A stretch of 64,000 nucleotides of DNA from the NCBI GenBank assembly GCA_963775275.1, contig CAVZII010000005.1, positions 2,418,001 through 2,482,000 on the forward strand, given 5' to 3'. Shown here one piece after another: positions 16,622 to 27,646 of this stretch (positions are counted from its first letter, which is position 1; each line of letters begins with the position of its first letter). Below the pieces are notes generated by a model that made no database searches, was not told the DNA's origin, and saw only the letters and a program-made list of their open reading frames with translations. The translations under genes and the position numbers were made by a program. The stretch comes from JANWHQ01 sp963775275. GTDB lineage: Bacteria; Pseudomonadota; Alphaproteobacteria; Caulobacterales; Caulobacteraceae.

Positions 16622-18451
16622 TCAATGCTCTCGCGCCGCCCTCTGGCGGCTGGGCTTGGCATGATGCGTCAGATTCATCGCCGTGCTGAGCAGGGCCACG
16701 TGCGTGAAGGCCTGGGGAAAGTTCCCCAGAAGACGTCCGCCGGCCGGGTCATACTCCTCGGAATAGAGGCCCAGGTCGTTGGAGAGCGCCAGGAGACGCT
16801 CGAACAGGCGTTCTGCGTCGCCGATGCGGCCGAGCATGACGTAGGCGTTCGCTAGCCAGAAGCTGCAGGGCAGGAAGGCGCCTTCACCGGCCGGCAGCCC
16901 GTCCTCGGCGCGCTCGGTGTCATAGCGCCGGACCAGCCCATCGGGAGTCATGAGCTGGCGCTCCACCTCCGCGACGGTGGCGGCGAAGCGGGGATCGTCG
17001 GCGTCAATGAACCCCAGCTCGGCCAGCAGCAGCAGGCTCGCGTCCACGGTCGGGTCGTCGTAGGCGCGTTGGAAGCCGCCGGTCTTCGGATTGCACGCCT
17101 TCTCGCAGACGTCGGCCTTGATCCGGTCTCGCAGCGCCGTCCACTCGCGCAAAGGGCCGGGGAGACCAAAGATCCTGATGGAGCTGACCGCGCGGTCGAG
17201 CGCCACCCAGGCCATGACCTTGGAGAAGGTGAAGTGCCGCCGACGCCCGCGCACCTCCCAGACGCCCTGGTCGGGCCGCCGCCAGACCTTGGCGACGTGA
17301 TCGATCACCGCCTGCTGGACCGCCCACACGCCGTCGGCCTGGAGTTCGCCGCGTCGCGCGTGGGTCAGGGCGTCCATCAGCTCGCCATAGCAATCCAGCT
17401 GGAACTGCATGTGCGCGGCGTTGCCGACCCGGACGGGCTTGGAGCCCTCGTAACCGGCGAGCCACGGTGCGCGCCATTCGCTGAGACGCCGCTCCCCGCC
17501 GACGCCGTACATGATCTGCATGTCCGAGGGGCTGCCCGCCACCGCCCGGTGCAGCCAGTTCGCCCAGGCCCTCGCCTCCTCGATGTGCCCTGCGTTCATC
17601 AGCGCCAGCAGCGTCAAGGTGGCGTCGCGGATCCAGCAGTAGCGGTAGTCCCAGTTGCGGACTCCGCCGAGTTGTTCGGGCAGGGAGGTCGTGGGCGCGG
17701 CGACGATCCCGCCTGTGGGCCCATGGGTGAGCGCCTTGAGCGTGAGCAGGGACCGCTTCATTACGTCGGCATAGCGGCCCGTCACCTTGCTCTTTGAAGA
17801 CCAGCCCGTCCAGAATCCCTCGCACGTCGTCAGGGCCTCTTCCGGGTCGATGGGCGGGGGTGGCTCGGCGGACGAATGTCCGTGCGACAGGACGAACGGA
17901 ATCCTGCAGCCTTCCTCGGCCTCGAACGACGCCACGGTCGTCAAATCGCGGCCGCGAAGGTCCACGGGCGTGCGCAGCACGGTCATATCCGGCCCCGCGA
18001 CCGCCCTCAGCGCGCCTTCGTCCGTCCGCGTCACCCAGGGGACCACCGCGCCGTAGCCGAAGCGCAGGATGAGGTCCATCTGCATCGTGACGGCGCCCTC
18101 CAGGCCGACGACCAGGCGCACGAGGTTCGAGCCCCTGATCCGCAGCGGCATGAAGTCGATCAGCTGCACAGCCCCGGTCGGCGTGCGGAAGGTGGTTTCC
18201 AGGATCAGGGTGTCGGGCCGGTACCGGCGCTCGATCTGCGTCTCGTCGGCCTGAGGCGCGATCAGCCATCGACCGTTCTTGGGCCGGCCCAGAAGCGCGG
18301 CGAACACCGCGTCCGAGTCGAACCTCGGCCAGCACAGCCAGTCGATCGAGCCGCCGCGCCCGACGAGGGCGGCGGTCTCGCAATCGCCGATCAAGGCGTA
18401 GTCCCGGATCGGTCCGGGCGTCCAGGAAGGTTCCACTGTCAGGCTCGCCAC
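16622..18451 (-). CDS. GH15 glucoamylase/trehalase-type glycoside hydrolase
   Basis: A 609-residue protein. An N-terminal beta-sandwich region starts PIRDYALIGDCETAALVG and SIDWLCWPRFDSDAVFAALL, the standard opening of bacterial GH15 enzymes including mycobacterial-type trehalase. The (alpha/alpha)6 barrel contains WDYRYCWIRDATLTLLALMN, YGVGGERRLSEW and GYEGSKPVRVGNAAHMQFQLD. The C-terminal GEGAFLPCSFWLANAYVMLG carries the catalytic-base Glu context. No signal peptide is seen, so it is likely cytoplasmic. I chose GTG 18449-18451 with GAGGGG upstream. Downstream of the GH13 gene by 40 nt, it probably forms an operon for trehalose or maltooligosaccharide turnover. Confidence 0.85.
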   Translation of the reverse strand: MASLTVEPSWTPGPIRDYALIGDCETAALVGRGGSIDWLCWPRFDSDAVFAALLGRPKNGRWLIAPQADETQIERRYRPDTLILETTFRTPTGAVQLIDFMPLRIRGSNLVRLVVGLEGAVTMQMDLILRFGYGAVVPWVTRTDEGALRAVAGPDMTVLRTPVDLRGRDLTTVASFEAEEGCRIPFVLSHGHSSAEPPPPIDPEEALTTCEGFWTGWSSKSKVTGRYADVMKRSLLTLKALTHGPTGGIVAAPTTSLPEQLGGVRNWDYRYCWIRDATLTLLALMNAGHIEEARAWANWLHRAVAGSPSDMQIMYGVGGERRLSEWRAPWLAGYEGSKPVRVGNAAHMQFQLDCYGELMDALTHARRGELQADGVWAVQQAVIDHVAKVWRRPDQGVWEVRGRRRHFTFSKVMAWVALDRAVSSIRIFGLPGPLREWTALRDRIKADVCEKACNPKTGGFQRAYDDPTVDASLLLLAELGFIDADDPRFAATVAEVERQLMTPDGLVRRYDTERAEDGLPAGEGAFLPCSFWLANAYVMLGRIGDAERLFERLLALSNDLGLYSEEYDPAGGRLLGNFPQAFTHVALLSTAMNLTHHAKPSRQRAAREH

Positions 18452-18491
18452 GTCCCCTCGTCCTAAACCAGCCAGGGCCTTGGCCGTTCCC

Positions 18492-20075
<1,584 letters not shown>

Positions 20076-20323
20076 CGCCGCCTCCTGAACCGCCGGGACT
20101 ATCAGGCGAGTCCCCGCCGTCGCAAGGCGATCGACCGCCAACCTACTGGTCGCCCGGGGGCCGTCCTTGCGGCAAATTGGCGGCGGGCCCGGCCAGATCG
20201 GCGTGCAACGCTAGGCGAATGGGCGTCTCACCGGCTAGATTGCGACAGGGAGCGGCGGGGGCCGCCACAGTCGGGGGGCGCGTTGCTGACAGTCTCCGCT
20301 ACGAAGGGCGGGCGCGGGGTCGA

Positions 20324-22177
20324 ATGATCAAGCCTGCAGTCTCTTCCCCCACGGCGCCGGGGCGCCCGAGCGCCGGCCACCTGTTGAAACAAGCCTTCAG
20401 CGCCGCCTCGTTCCGGCGGATGGGCAATCGCGACCTTGCGCCGCTGATGCGGCTTTGGCCCTTTCTTCGGGCGCACTGGGTCGACACGGCGCTGGGCCTG
20501 CTGTTCGTGGTCATGTCCAGCGGCGCCGCGCTGGCGCTCTCCGTCGCCGCGCGAAAGCTGGTCGACCAAGGCTTCCGCGACCACACTCGCCAGTCGCTCC
20601 TGCAGAGCTTCGTCCTGGCCGGCGTCGGCGCCGCCATCTTCGCGCTCTCGACGGCGGTGCGCATCTACTTCGTCAACAAGCTGGGCGAGCGGCTCGTGGC
20701 GGACCTGCGCAAGCGGGTCTACGACCACGTCCTGTCGCTCGACCTGGCCCAGGTGCTCAAGGTGCGCACCGGCGAGCTGCTCTCACGCATGACCACGGAC
20801 ATGACCATCGTCGAGCGGATGGTGGCCGGCGCGGGTCCGACGTGGCTCCGCTGCATCGTCAGCTTGACGGGCGCGCTGCTGTTCAGCCTGACGCTCAGCC
20901 CGAGCTTCGCGGGACTGGTGCTCGTGCTGCTGCCGGTCGGTCTGGCGCCCCTGTTCCTCTACGCCAGGAGGCTCCGGCGCCTGTCGGCCCAGGCCCAGGA
21001 TCGTTTCGCCGAGGCGATCGGGTTCGCCGGCGAAGGTCTGGAGGGCCTGGAGACCGTGCTCGCTTTCGGCCAGGAGCGGGCCATCTCCGATCAGTTCGCC
21101 CGCTCGATCGAGAACGCCTTCGCCGCCTCGCGGCGGTTCATCCGGGCGCGCGCCACGATCACCGGCATGATGATCCTGCTGCTCTCGGCCGGCATCGCCA
21201 CCGTGCTCTATCGCTGCGCCCTGGCCGTGTTCGTCGACCACACCATGACCCCGGGCGTCCTGGTCCAGCTTCTCGCCCTGTCCCTGCTGGCGGCCTCGTC
21301 CGCCCGCGACTTCGGCGAGGTCTGGGGTGAGGTGTTCAAGGCGTCCGGGGCCCTGCAGCGGATCAGCGAGCTCATGGACTGGCGTCCCGAGATCGCCGCG
21401 CCGCCGAGGCCCGTCGCCCTGCCCAAGCCGGCCCGCGGCGAGATCGAGTTCAAGGACATCGTCTTCGCCTACCCGGGCCGCGAGGATTCCCTGGCCCTCA
21501 ACGGCTTCTCCCTGCGGGTGCGGCCCGGCGAGCGCGTGGCCCTGGTCGGGCCATCCGGCGCCGGCAAGAGCACGGTGTTCCGTCTGTTGTTGCGCTTCTA
21601 CGATCCCCTGGCCGGCCAGGTGCTGATCGACGGGGTCGACCTGCGCCAGGCCGACCCGCACGAGGCGCGCGCGCGCATGGCCCTGGTCGCCCAGGACGCG
21701 GCCCTGTTCTCGACCTCGGCGGCGGACAACATCCGCTTCGGGCGCGCCGACGCCAGCCCCGATGACGTCCGCGCGGCGGCCCAGGCGGCCCAGGCCTCGA
21801 ATTTCCTGCTCGGCCTGCCCCAGGGGATGGACACCCCGGTCGGCGAGCGGGCGCGCACCCTGTCCGGCGGCCAGCGCCAGCGGCTGGTCATCGCCCGCGC
21901 GCTCGTGCGCGACGCGCCGATCCTGCTCCTGGACGAGGCCACCAGCGCCCTGGACGCCGAGAACGAGCGGCTGGTCCAGCAAGCCATGCACGAGGCCATG
22001 GAGGGGCGCACGACCCTGGTCATCGCCCACCGCCTGGCCACGGTCCTGGAAGCCGACCGGATCATCGTCATGGATCGCGGCCGGGTGGTCGAGGAAGGCC
22101 GCCACGCCGAGCTCGCCTGCGGCGGCGGGCTTTACGAACGCCTCGCCCGGCTGCAGTTCGCCGCCAACGCCGCCTGA
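20324..22177 (+). CDS. ABC transporter, fused membrane and ATPase domains (MsbA-like exporter)
   Basis: A 617-residue half-transporter. Residues 1 to about 360 form the six-helix type-IV exporter domain (for example VDTALGLLFVVMSSGAALAL). The ATPase follows, with Walker A GPSGAGKST (about 408), signature LSGGQRQRL (about 512), Walker B ILLLDEATSALD (about 532) and H-loop VIAHRLATV. I take the ATG at 20324; about 50 upstream codons in frame lack support. The stop is 4 nt from the convergent CDP-alcohol phosphatidyltransferase stop. The substrate is probably a lipid, glycolipid or hydrophobic compound. Adjacency to inositol genes may be relevant but is not proof. Confidence 0.85.
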   Translation: MIKPAVSSPTAPGRPSAGHLLKQAFSAASFRRMGNRDLAPLMRLWPFLRAHWVDTALGLLFVVMSSGAALALSVAARKLVDQGFRDHTRQSLLQSFVLAGVGAAIFALSTAVRIYFVNKLGERLVADLRKRVYDHVLSLDLAQVLKVRTGELLSRMTTDMTIVERMVAGAGPTWLRCIVSLTGALLFSLTLSPSFAGLVLVLLPVGLAPLFLYARRLRRLSAQAQDRFAEAIGFAGEGLEGLETVLAFGQERAISDQFARSIENAFAASRRFIRARATITGMMILLLSAGIATVLYRCALAVFVDHTMTPGVLVQLLALSLLAASSARDFGEVWGEVFKASGALQRISELMDWRPEIAAPPRPVALPKPARGEIEFKDIVFAYPGREDSLALNGFSLRVRPGERVALVGPSGAGKSTVFRLLLRFYDPLAGQVLIDGVDLRQADPHEARARMALVAQDAALFSTSAADNIRFGRADASPDDVRAAAQAAQASNFLLGLPQGMDTPVGERARTLSGGQRQRLVIARALVRDAPILLLDEATSALDAENERLVQQAMHEAMEGRTTLVIAHRLATVLEADRIIVMDRGRVVEEGRHAELACGGGLYERLARLQFAANAA

Positions 22178-22181
22178 CGCC

Positions 22182-23142
22182 TCAGGCTTTCTCGAGCGCG
22201 TCGAGCTCGGAAGTGAGGCGCCGGTAGCGCCGCGCCTGCCCCTGTACGACGGCCGCCACCACAAGGTTCAGCCCCGTCGCCTGCAGGATCAGGAACCAGG
22301 CCGGCGAGCCGGCAAGGAGGCTCAGGAACACGCCCAGAGTTCTCGTAGTTGGCGCTGAGCCACTGGGCGCGCTTGACCAGCGGAAGGGCTTCGCGCCGAT
22401 AGAGGGCGCGGGCGCGGTCGGCCTGCCCGGCCGGACCGGCCAGGGCGCGCGCCATCGCGGCGTCCACCGCGCCGTCGTCGGCGCGGACCAGGCTGGAGAG
22501 GCGTAGGTAAAGGCCGGCGAGGAACACCCCCGCGCGGCCCGCACCCCCCGCGGCCTGGGCGCCGGCCCGGCCCAGATCCTGGCGAATCCAGCTCACGTCG
22601 TACATCCAGCGCCGATAGCTGCGCCGCGCCGTCTCGTAGCACATCGACTGCAGCGCCCTGGAGCCGCCCGATACCGCCGCCAGCGCCAAGGCCCAGCCGC
22701 CGATCCGGGGGACCAGGATCAGGGCGAGGGTGACATAGAGCACCACGTGGCTGACGTGGTCGCAGACGCCGTCCACGATCTCGCCGATCGGCGAGGAGCG
22801 GCCGGTGCGCCGGGCGAGCTGGCCGTCGGCGCCGTCGAAGACGTGCCAGCCCACGTGAAAGACGAAGCCCAGGAGCGGCCCGAGCGGCCAGGCCAGGAGG
22901 CCGTAGCAGGCGCAGGCGGCGCACATCATCACCACCCCCAGCACGGAGACGGCGTTCGGCGTGATCCCGGTGGGGATCAGGAGGTCGACCAGGACGCGGG
23001 ACAGGGGATGGACGAAGCGCCGGTTCAGCAGCTCCTCGATCTCGGACGGCCTTGCGTTGGGCGGGCTCGCTCCGGGTGCGCCGGCGGGCTCCTCGCGTCT
23101 TTCGATCGCAGGTCGTCCGGTCGGCGCGTCTTCGGTCGTCAT
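22182..23142 (-). CDS. CDP-alcohol phosphatidyltransferase, DIPP-synthase/PI-synthase-like, with a one-base consensus insertion
   Basis: About 319 residues after correction. The CDP-alcohol motif D-G-x2-A-R-x8-G-x3-D-x3-D is complete in DGQLARRTGRSSPIGEIV followed by DGVCDH (around residues 100-120), and several membrane segments follow (VVLYVTLALILVP, WALALAAV). Reading runs to AQWLSANYEN in one frame and continues as LGVFLSLLAGSPAWFLILQ in another. The junction is GAGTTC on the plus strand at 22337-22342; one base less gives GAGTC and the protein ANYETLGVFLSLL. It should condense a CDP-activated alcohol with a second alcohol in the membrane. Divergent from a cytidylyltransferase and near inositol-phosphate synthase, so CDP-inositol is the inferred donor. 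Confidence 0.75.
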
Positions 23143-23459
23143 CACACTTGCCAGGGGAGCGGAGCCGACGCGCCGCGAGGTCGCGCGCTGTTAGCCTGGA
23201 ATCGAGGTCCGGTCACGGGCGTCGCCGCGACCGGCCGCCGTCCGCGCGCGCCAAGCTGGCGCGCACGGAGCTCGGCGCGGCTTGCCTGGTTGGCGAAAGC
23301 TGTTGAGGCGCCAAGGCCTCCGCGCTAGCTTGCATGACGGTTTGGCGACGCCGCCGGAAGCGCGGATCGGCCCCAGTTTCGGGGACTGGGCGCGCGTCCA
23401 GAGCCGTCCCAGGCGCCTGCGAGACGAGCCAAGACCCCTGAAGCCGGAGCGGCAAGCGA
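23143..23459. promoter_or_regulatory. Divergent intergenic region between the CDP-alcohol transferase and cytidylyltransferase genes
   Basis: No coding frame of merit lies here. It must hold the promoters of both flanking genes. A perfect 8-bp-arm inverted repeat GCGCGCCA-AGC-TGGCGCGC lies at 23246-23264 and could be an operator or a short hairpin. No consensus -35/-10 is obvious. Confidence 0.35.
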
Positions 23460-24185
23460 GTGAAGTGCGTCATCGTTGCGGCCGGCCAGGGTCTGCGCCT
23501 GCGACAAATCGCGCCCCTGAAGCCTCTCGCGCCCCTGCTGGGCGCGCCGCTCATCGCGCGCGTGATCGACTGCGCCCTGGACGGCGGCGCCACCGAGTTC
23601 GTGGTGGTGACGGGCTATGAGGGGGACAAGCTCGAGCGGTTCCTCTACGACCTCGCCGCGCGGCGGGGCCTTCGCCTGAACTGCGTCCGCAATCCCAACT
23701 GGCGCGGCAGCAACGGCCTGTCGGTGGCCGCCGCCGGTCCGGTGGTGTCGGGCAAGTTCCTGCTCCTCATGTCCGACCACCTGTTCGACCCGGAGGTCGT
23801 GCGCGAGCTCGCCCAGGCCGGGGCTGACTTGCCCGGGGTGGTGCTGGCGGTGGACCGGCGGCTGGACAGCCCGCTGGTGGACCTGGACGACGTGACCCGC
23901 GTGGACGTCGGCGCGGACGGCAGGATCCGGCGCATCGGCAAGCACATCGAGCCCTACAACGCCTTCGACACAGGGGTCTTCCTCGCCGCGCCTCTGCTCA
24001 TCCAGGCGATCGAGGACAGCGTCGCCGAGGGCGGCGAAGGCAGCATCTCGGAGGGGATGCAGCGGCTGGCGAACCTGGGCCTGGCGGAAGCCTTCGACAT
24101 CGGGAACCGGTTCTGGATCGACATCGACGATCCAACTGCCTTCGGCCGCGCCGAGCGCGAGGCCGCCCAATTCCTGGCCAACTGA
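23460..24185 (+). CDS. Sugar/inositol-phosphate cytidylyltransferase-like NTP transferase
   Basis: A 241-residue GT-A-type nucleotidyltransferase starting at GTG 23460-23462. IVAAGQGLRLRQIAPLKPLAP (split here: IVAAGQGLRLRQ, then LKPLAPLLGAPLIARVI) is the NTP-binding motif with the conserved Lys. LLLMSDHLFDPEVV supplies the metal-binding Asp, and FDTGVFLAAPLL and FWIDIDDPTAFGRAE the late motifs. WRGSNGLSVAAA resembles CTP:inositol-1-phosphate and phosphocholine cytidylyltransferases. Together with inositol-phosphate synthase 173 bases downstream and the divergent CDP-alcohol transferase, it likely makes CDP-inositol. Substrate is inference from context. Confidence 0.72.
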   Translation: MKCVIVAAGQGLRLRQIAPLKPLAPLLGAPLIARVIDCALDGGATEFVVVTGYEGDKLERFLYDLAARRGLRLNCVRNPNWRGSNGLSVAAAGPVVSGKFLLLMSDHLFDPEVVRELAQAGADLPGVVLAVDRRLDSPLVDLDDVTRVDVGADGRIRRIGKHIEPYNAFDTGVFLAAPLLIQAIEDSVAEGGEGSISEGMQRLANLGLAEAFDIGNRFWIDIDDPTAFGRAEREAAQFLAN

Positions 24186-24358
24186 TGGCCGAGGACATTC
24201 AGATCAGCCGCGATACGCCTCAGATGAGGGCGGCGACGGCCAGCCTATCCGCGTGCGGAACGAACGACGTTGAGCCGCGCCCGCACTTGAGCAAAGCATT
24301 TCCGCAACATAGAAGCACGCGGCCGTGGCCGCGGTAGAGCTGTAGCGCAGGGGACAAG

Positions 24359-25471
24359 ATGGCCCGCAAGAAGGTTAGAGTCGGCATCGTCGGGTTGGGG
24401 AACTGCGCATCGTCGCTGGTCCAGGGCCTTTCCTACTATTCCGAGGCGACGGCCAACGAGCCGCCGCCGGGACTGATGAACGTCGATCTGGGCGGCTACC
24501 ACGTCTCCGACATCGAGATCTCCTCGGCCTTCGACGTCCACGCCGGCAAGGTGGGCCAGGACGTCGCCGAGGCGGTGTTCGCCGGGCCGAACAACACCTT
24601 CGTCTTCGCCAAGCCGGGCAGGACCGGGGTCAAGGTCGAGCGCGGTCCCACGCTGGACGGCGTCGGCAAGTACCTCAAGGACCGCATCGAGGAATCCGCG
24701 GCGCCGACCGTCGACGTGGCCGAGATCCTCAGGCGCACCAAGACCGACGTGCTGGTCTCCTACCTGCCGGTCGGCTCGCAGCAGGCGACCGAGTTCTACG
24801 CCGCCCAGGCGCTGGAGGCCGGCGTCGCCTTCGTCAACTGCATCCCGGTGTTCATCGCCTCGAACAAGGACTGGGCCCGACGCTTCGAGGAGCGCGGCGT
24901 GCCGATCGTCGGGGACGACATCAAGAGCCAGGTGGGCGCCACCATCGTCCACCGCGTCCTGGCCAACCTGTTCCGCGAGCGCGGCGTGCGGCTGGACCGC
25001 ACCTACCAGCTGAACTTCGGCGGCAACACCGACTTCCTGAACATGCTCGAGCGCGAGCGGCTGGAATCCAAGAAGATCTCCAAGACCCGCGCGGTCTCGA
25101 GCCAGCTCGACATCCCGTTGGATCCCGAGGACATCCACATCGGCCCGTCGGACTACGTGCCGTGGCTGACCGACCGCAAGTGGGCCCACATCCGCCTGGA
25201 GGGCTCCACCTTCGGGGGGGTGCCGCTGAACGTCGAGCTCAAGCTGGAGGTGTGGGACAGCCCCAACTCCGCCGGCGTGGTGATCGACGCCGTGCGCTGC
25301 GCGAAGCTCGGCCTGGACCGCGGCCTCGGCGGGCCGCTGCTGGGGCCCTCGAGCTACTTCATGAAGTCGCCGCCCGAGCAGTACACCGACAACGAGGCGC
25401 GCGAGTTCACCATGAGCTTCATCACCGGCGAGGACGGCGCCAAGCCGCGGGGCCGCAACGGGCACGACTAG
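24359..25471 (+). CDS. ino1: myo-Inositol-1-phosphate (inositol-3-phosphate) synthase
   Basis: A 370-residue protein of the archaeal/actinobacterial length class. VGIVGLGNCASSLVQGLSYY at residues 8-27 is the NAD-binding region. IPVFIASNKDWARRFEERG, GDDIKSQVGATIVHRVLAN and LNFGGNTDFLNMLERERL include the catalytic Lys and phosphate-binding residues, and LELKLEVWDSPNSAG resembles the late strands (here NVELKLEVWDSPNSAGV). It converts glucose-6-phosphate to inositol-phosphate using NAD. The ATG follows CAGGGGAC. It is co-oriented with the cytidylyltransferase gene and supplies its likely substrate. Confidence 0.93.
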   Translation: MARKKVRVGIVGLGNCASSLVQGLSYYSEATANEPPPGLMNVDLGGYHVSDIEISSAFDVHAGKVGQDVAEAVFAGPNNTFVFAKPGRTGVKVERGPTLDGVGKYLKDRIEESAAPTVDVAEILRRTKTDVLVSYLPVGSQQATEFYAAQALEAGVAFVNCIPVFIASNKDWARRFEERGVPIVGDDIKSQVGATIVHRVLANLFRERGVRLDRTYQLNFGGNTDFLNMLERERLESKKISKTRAVSSQLDIPLDPEDIHIGPSDYVPWLTDRKWAHIRLEGSTFGGVPLNVELKLEVWDSPNSAGVVIDAVRCAKLGLDRGLGGPLLGPSSYFMKSPPEQYTDNEAREFTMSFITGEDGAKPRGRNGHD

Positions 25472-25499
25472 GGCGTTCTTCCCGGGCAGGCTCGGGACG

Positions 25500-26282
25500 T
25501 CACGTCAGAAACGCCTCGATCAGGTCGGCGGTGTGTCCGGGATTCTCGTAGGCCGCCATGTGACCGCCGGGGACCAGCCGCGCCCGAGCGCCCGCGATCG
25601 CTGAGGCGAAGACCTCGCCGTAGCTCGCCGGCGCATAGGCGTCGTGCTCACCAAACACGATCAACGTCGGCGCCGCGATGCGGTAGAGCCGCCGGTCCAG
25701 ACCCTTGTCCGGGATCGGCCAGAGGTACTTGGCCATGCCGCCCAAGGTGTTGGCGAGCTCGATCAAGGCCTCGGCCGTGGCCGTCTGCGCCCCGATCGCA
25801 TCCGTCGGCGGCTCGGCCGCGCCCTTCCAGACCAGCTCCAGGGCCTCTGCGTGGGGGCGCGCGAAGAGGTCGTCCACGGGCGCGTCGTCGCGCCAGAGGC
25901 CGAGCGGCGAGAACAGGACGAGCTTGTCGACCCGACCTGGGACATGGGCGGCGATCTCGGCCGCCAGCATCGCGCCGAAGGAATGGCCCGCCAGGGCGAC
26001 GCGCCCGAGGCCCAGGGCGCTCAGCAGGCCGTCGTAGTGCAAGGCCAGATCGTGGATGTCGGCGAGACCTTCCAGCTCGTCGAGGTCATCGACCCCGGGC
26101 ATCAGGGGGGCGATGACCCGGTGACGGCTGGCCAGCGCATGGAGCAGGGGATCGCCTGCGCCGGGCCTCGAGATGCCGTGGAGCCAGACCAGCGGCGGGC
26201 CGTCCGCGCCGCCGACCAGCACCTTCTGGCCGGCCACGCGGGGAAGCGGGAGGGATCGCGTCTCGAACTGGGGAGCGGCCAT
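25500..26282 (-). CDS. Alpha/beta hydrolase
   Basis: A 260-residue protein. LAGHSFGAMLAAEIAA provides the nucleophile elbow Ser. GEHDAYAPASYGEV carries the acidic residue and PGGHMAAYENPG the catalytic His, so the triad is complete. PLVWLHGISRPGAGDPLL is the oxyanion-loop HG motif. The ATG (26280-26282) lies 4 nt downstream of the LLM oxidoreductase stop, so the two are an operon. It resembles meta-cleavage-product hydrolases and related esterases. Downstream of a flavin monooxygenase, it may cleave an oxygenated ring or ester product. Confidence 0.82.
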   Translation of the reverse strand: MAAPQFETRSLPLPRVAGQKVLVGGADGPPLVWLHGISRPGAGDPLLHALASRHRVIAPLMPGVDDLDELEGLADIHDLALHYDGLLSALGLGRVALAGHSFGAMLAAEIAAHVPGRVDKLVLFSPLGLWRDDAPVDDLFARPHAEALELVWKGAAEPPTDAIGAQTATAEALIELANTLGGMAKYLWPIPDKGLDRRLYRIAAPTLIVFGEHDAYAPASYGEVFASAIAGARARLVPGGHMAAYENPGHTADLIEAFLT

Positions 26283-26286
26283 GGTC

Positions 26287-27525
26287 TCAGGCCCCCACCG
26301 GCTGGCGCGCCGATGACGCCTTGTCCCTGGGCCACCAGCGGTCATCCCAGTCGGCGAACTTCGTCTTCAGGGCCGGGATGACCTCGCGCGCGAAGCGGCG
26401 GGTGTTGTAGAGCACCGTGTCCTTCTTCAGGTCGCCGAAGTGCAGGAGCAGCATCAGGTGGCCGACGTTGAGCGTGTCGGCGACCTCGGCCAGCTGCTCG
26501 GTCACCTTGCCGGCGTCGCCGGCGATGATGTAGCCGCGTTCGACGATCTCCTTCCAGCTCAGCTCGCCGCCGAGGCCGAAGCCGCCGCCCTGGGCCGCCA
26601 TCCGGACCTGGCTCTGCAATCCCCTGCGCAATGTCGCCTGGGAGGAATAGCCCGGCGGCGAGACCCAGGCGCGCGAGACGTGCAGCGAGCGCTGGTAGAA
26701 GTAGAGCGCGGCCTCGGCGTAGAGCTCCTCGGCGTGGGCGTCGTCCTCGGCGATGGCGATGAACTGCAGGAAGCCCGCGCGATAGGGATTGCGGTCGCGG
26801 CCGGCGCGGTCCACCGCCTGCCAATAGCCGTCCATCGCCTGGCGGGCCTGCTGATAGCCGAAGTAGGACAGGTAGGCGTAGAGGTAGTCGTGCTCGGCGC
26901 ACCAGTCCCACGTCTCGGTCGACCCGCCGCCGGGAATCCACACCGGCGGATGCGGCTGCTGCATCGGCCGCGGCCAGGGGTTCACGTACCTCAGCTGGGT
27001 GTGCCGGCCGTTGAAGGCGAAGGGCCGGTCCGCCGTCCAGGCGCGCAGGATCAGGTCGACCCCCTCGCGGTACTTCTCGCGCAGCGTCACCGGGTTCTGG
27101 CCCATGGCGTAGGCCGTATCCATGGGGGTGCCCACGGGGAAGCCGGCCACCAGCCGCCCGCCGGAGAGCACGTCGATCATCGCCATCTCCTCGGCGATGC
27201 GGATCACCGGGTTGTAGAGCGCGACGGAGTTGCCGAGCACGACGAGCTTGGCCTTGGACGTGCGCCGCGCCAGGGCCGCGGCCATCACATTGGGCGAGGG
27301 CATCAGGCCGTAGGCGTTGGAGTGGTGCTCGTTGACGCAGATGCCGTCGAAGCCCTCGGCGTCGGCGTATTCCAGCTCATCCAGATAGTCGTTGTAGGCC
27401 CGGTGGCCGACCTCGGGGTCGAACAGCTCGCGCACCGGCGCATCGACCCAGACCGAGCGGTAGCGCTCCCGGAAATCCTCCGGCAGCGCCGGGTAGGGCA
27501 TGAGGTGGAACCAGTGGAACTTCAT
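26287..27525 (-). CDS. LLM-class flavin-dependent oxidoreductase (luciferase-like monooxygenase)
   Basis: A 412-residue TIM-barrel protein. FHWFHLMPYPALPEDFRE at the N-terminus and YADAEGFDGICVNEHHSNAY (FMN/substrate region) are typical of LLM enzymes. LVVLGNSVALYNPVIRIAEE, MIDVLSGGRLVAGFPVGTP (strong family motif) and WIPGGGSTETWDW follow. IIAGDAGKVTEQLAEVAD is the usual C-terminal loop. It uses reduced FMN and O2 to oxidise an organic substrate, with FMNH2 supplied by a separate reductase not seen here. The ATG is at 27523-27525. It is divergent from the acyl-CoA-dehydrogenase-fold gene across 121 bases. Confidence 0.9.
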   Translation of the reverse strand: MKFHWFHLMPYPALPEDFRERYRSVWVDAPVRELFDPEVGHRAYNDYLDELEYADAEGFDGICVNEHHSNAYGLMPSPNVMAAALARRTSKAKLVVLGNSVALYNPVIRIAEEMAMIDVLSGGRLVAGFPVGTPMDTAYAMGQNPVTLREKYREGVDLILRAWTADRPFAFNGRHTQLRYVNPWPRPMQQPHPPVWIPGGGSTETWDWCAEHDYLYAYLSYFGYQQARQAMDGYWQAVDRAGRDRNPYRAGFLQFIAIAEDDAHAEELYAEAALYFYQRSLHVSRAWVSPPGYSSQATLRRGLQSQVRMAAQGGGFGLGGELSWKEIVERGYIIAGDAGKVTEQLAEVADTLNVGHLMLLLHFGDLKKDTVLYNTRRFAREVIPALKTKFADWDDRWWPRDKASSARQPVGA

Positions 27526-27646
27526 CGTCCCTCCCTTCAGGCCCCCTTATGATGCGAAGCTAAGCGTCCCCGTTTCGCCCTGTAAACCGAGGACGGTCTT
27601 GGGGACGCCGGCAGGCGGGTCCATGCTGGCGCCAAAGGGAGGAGAC

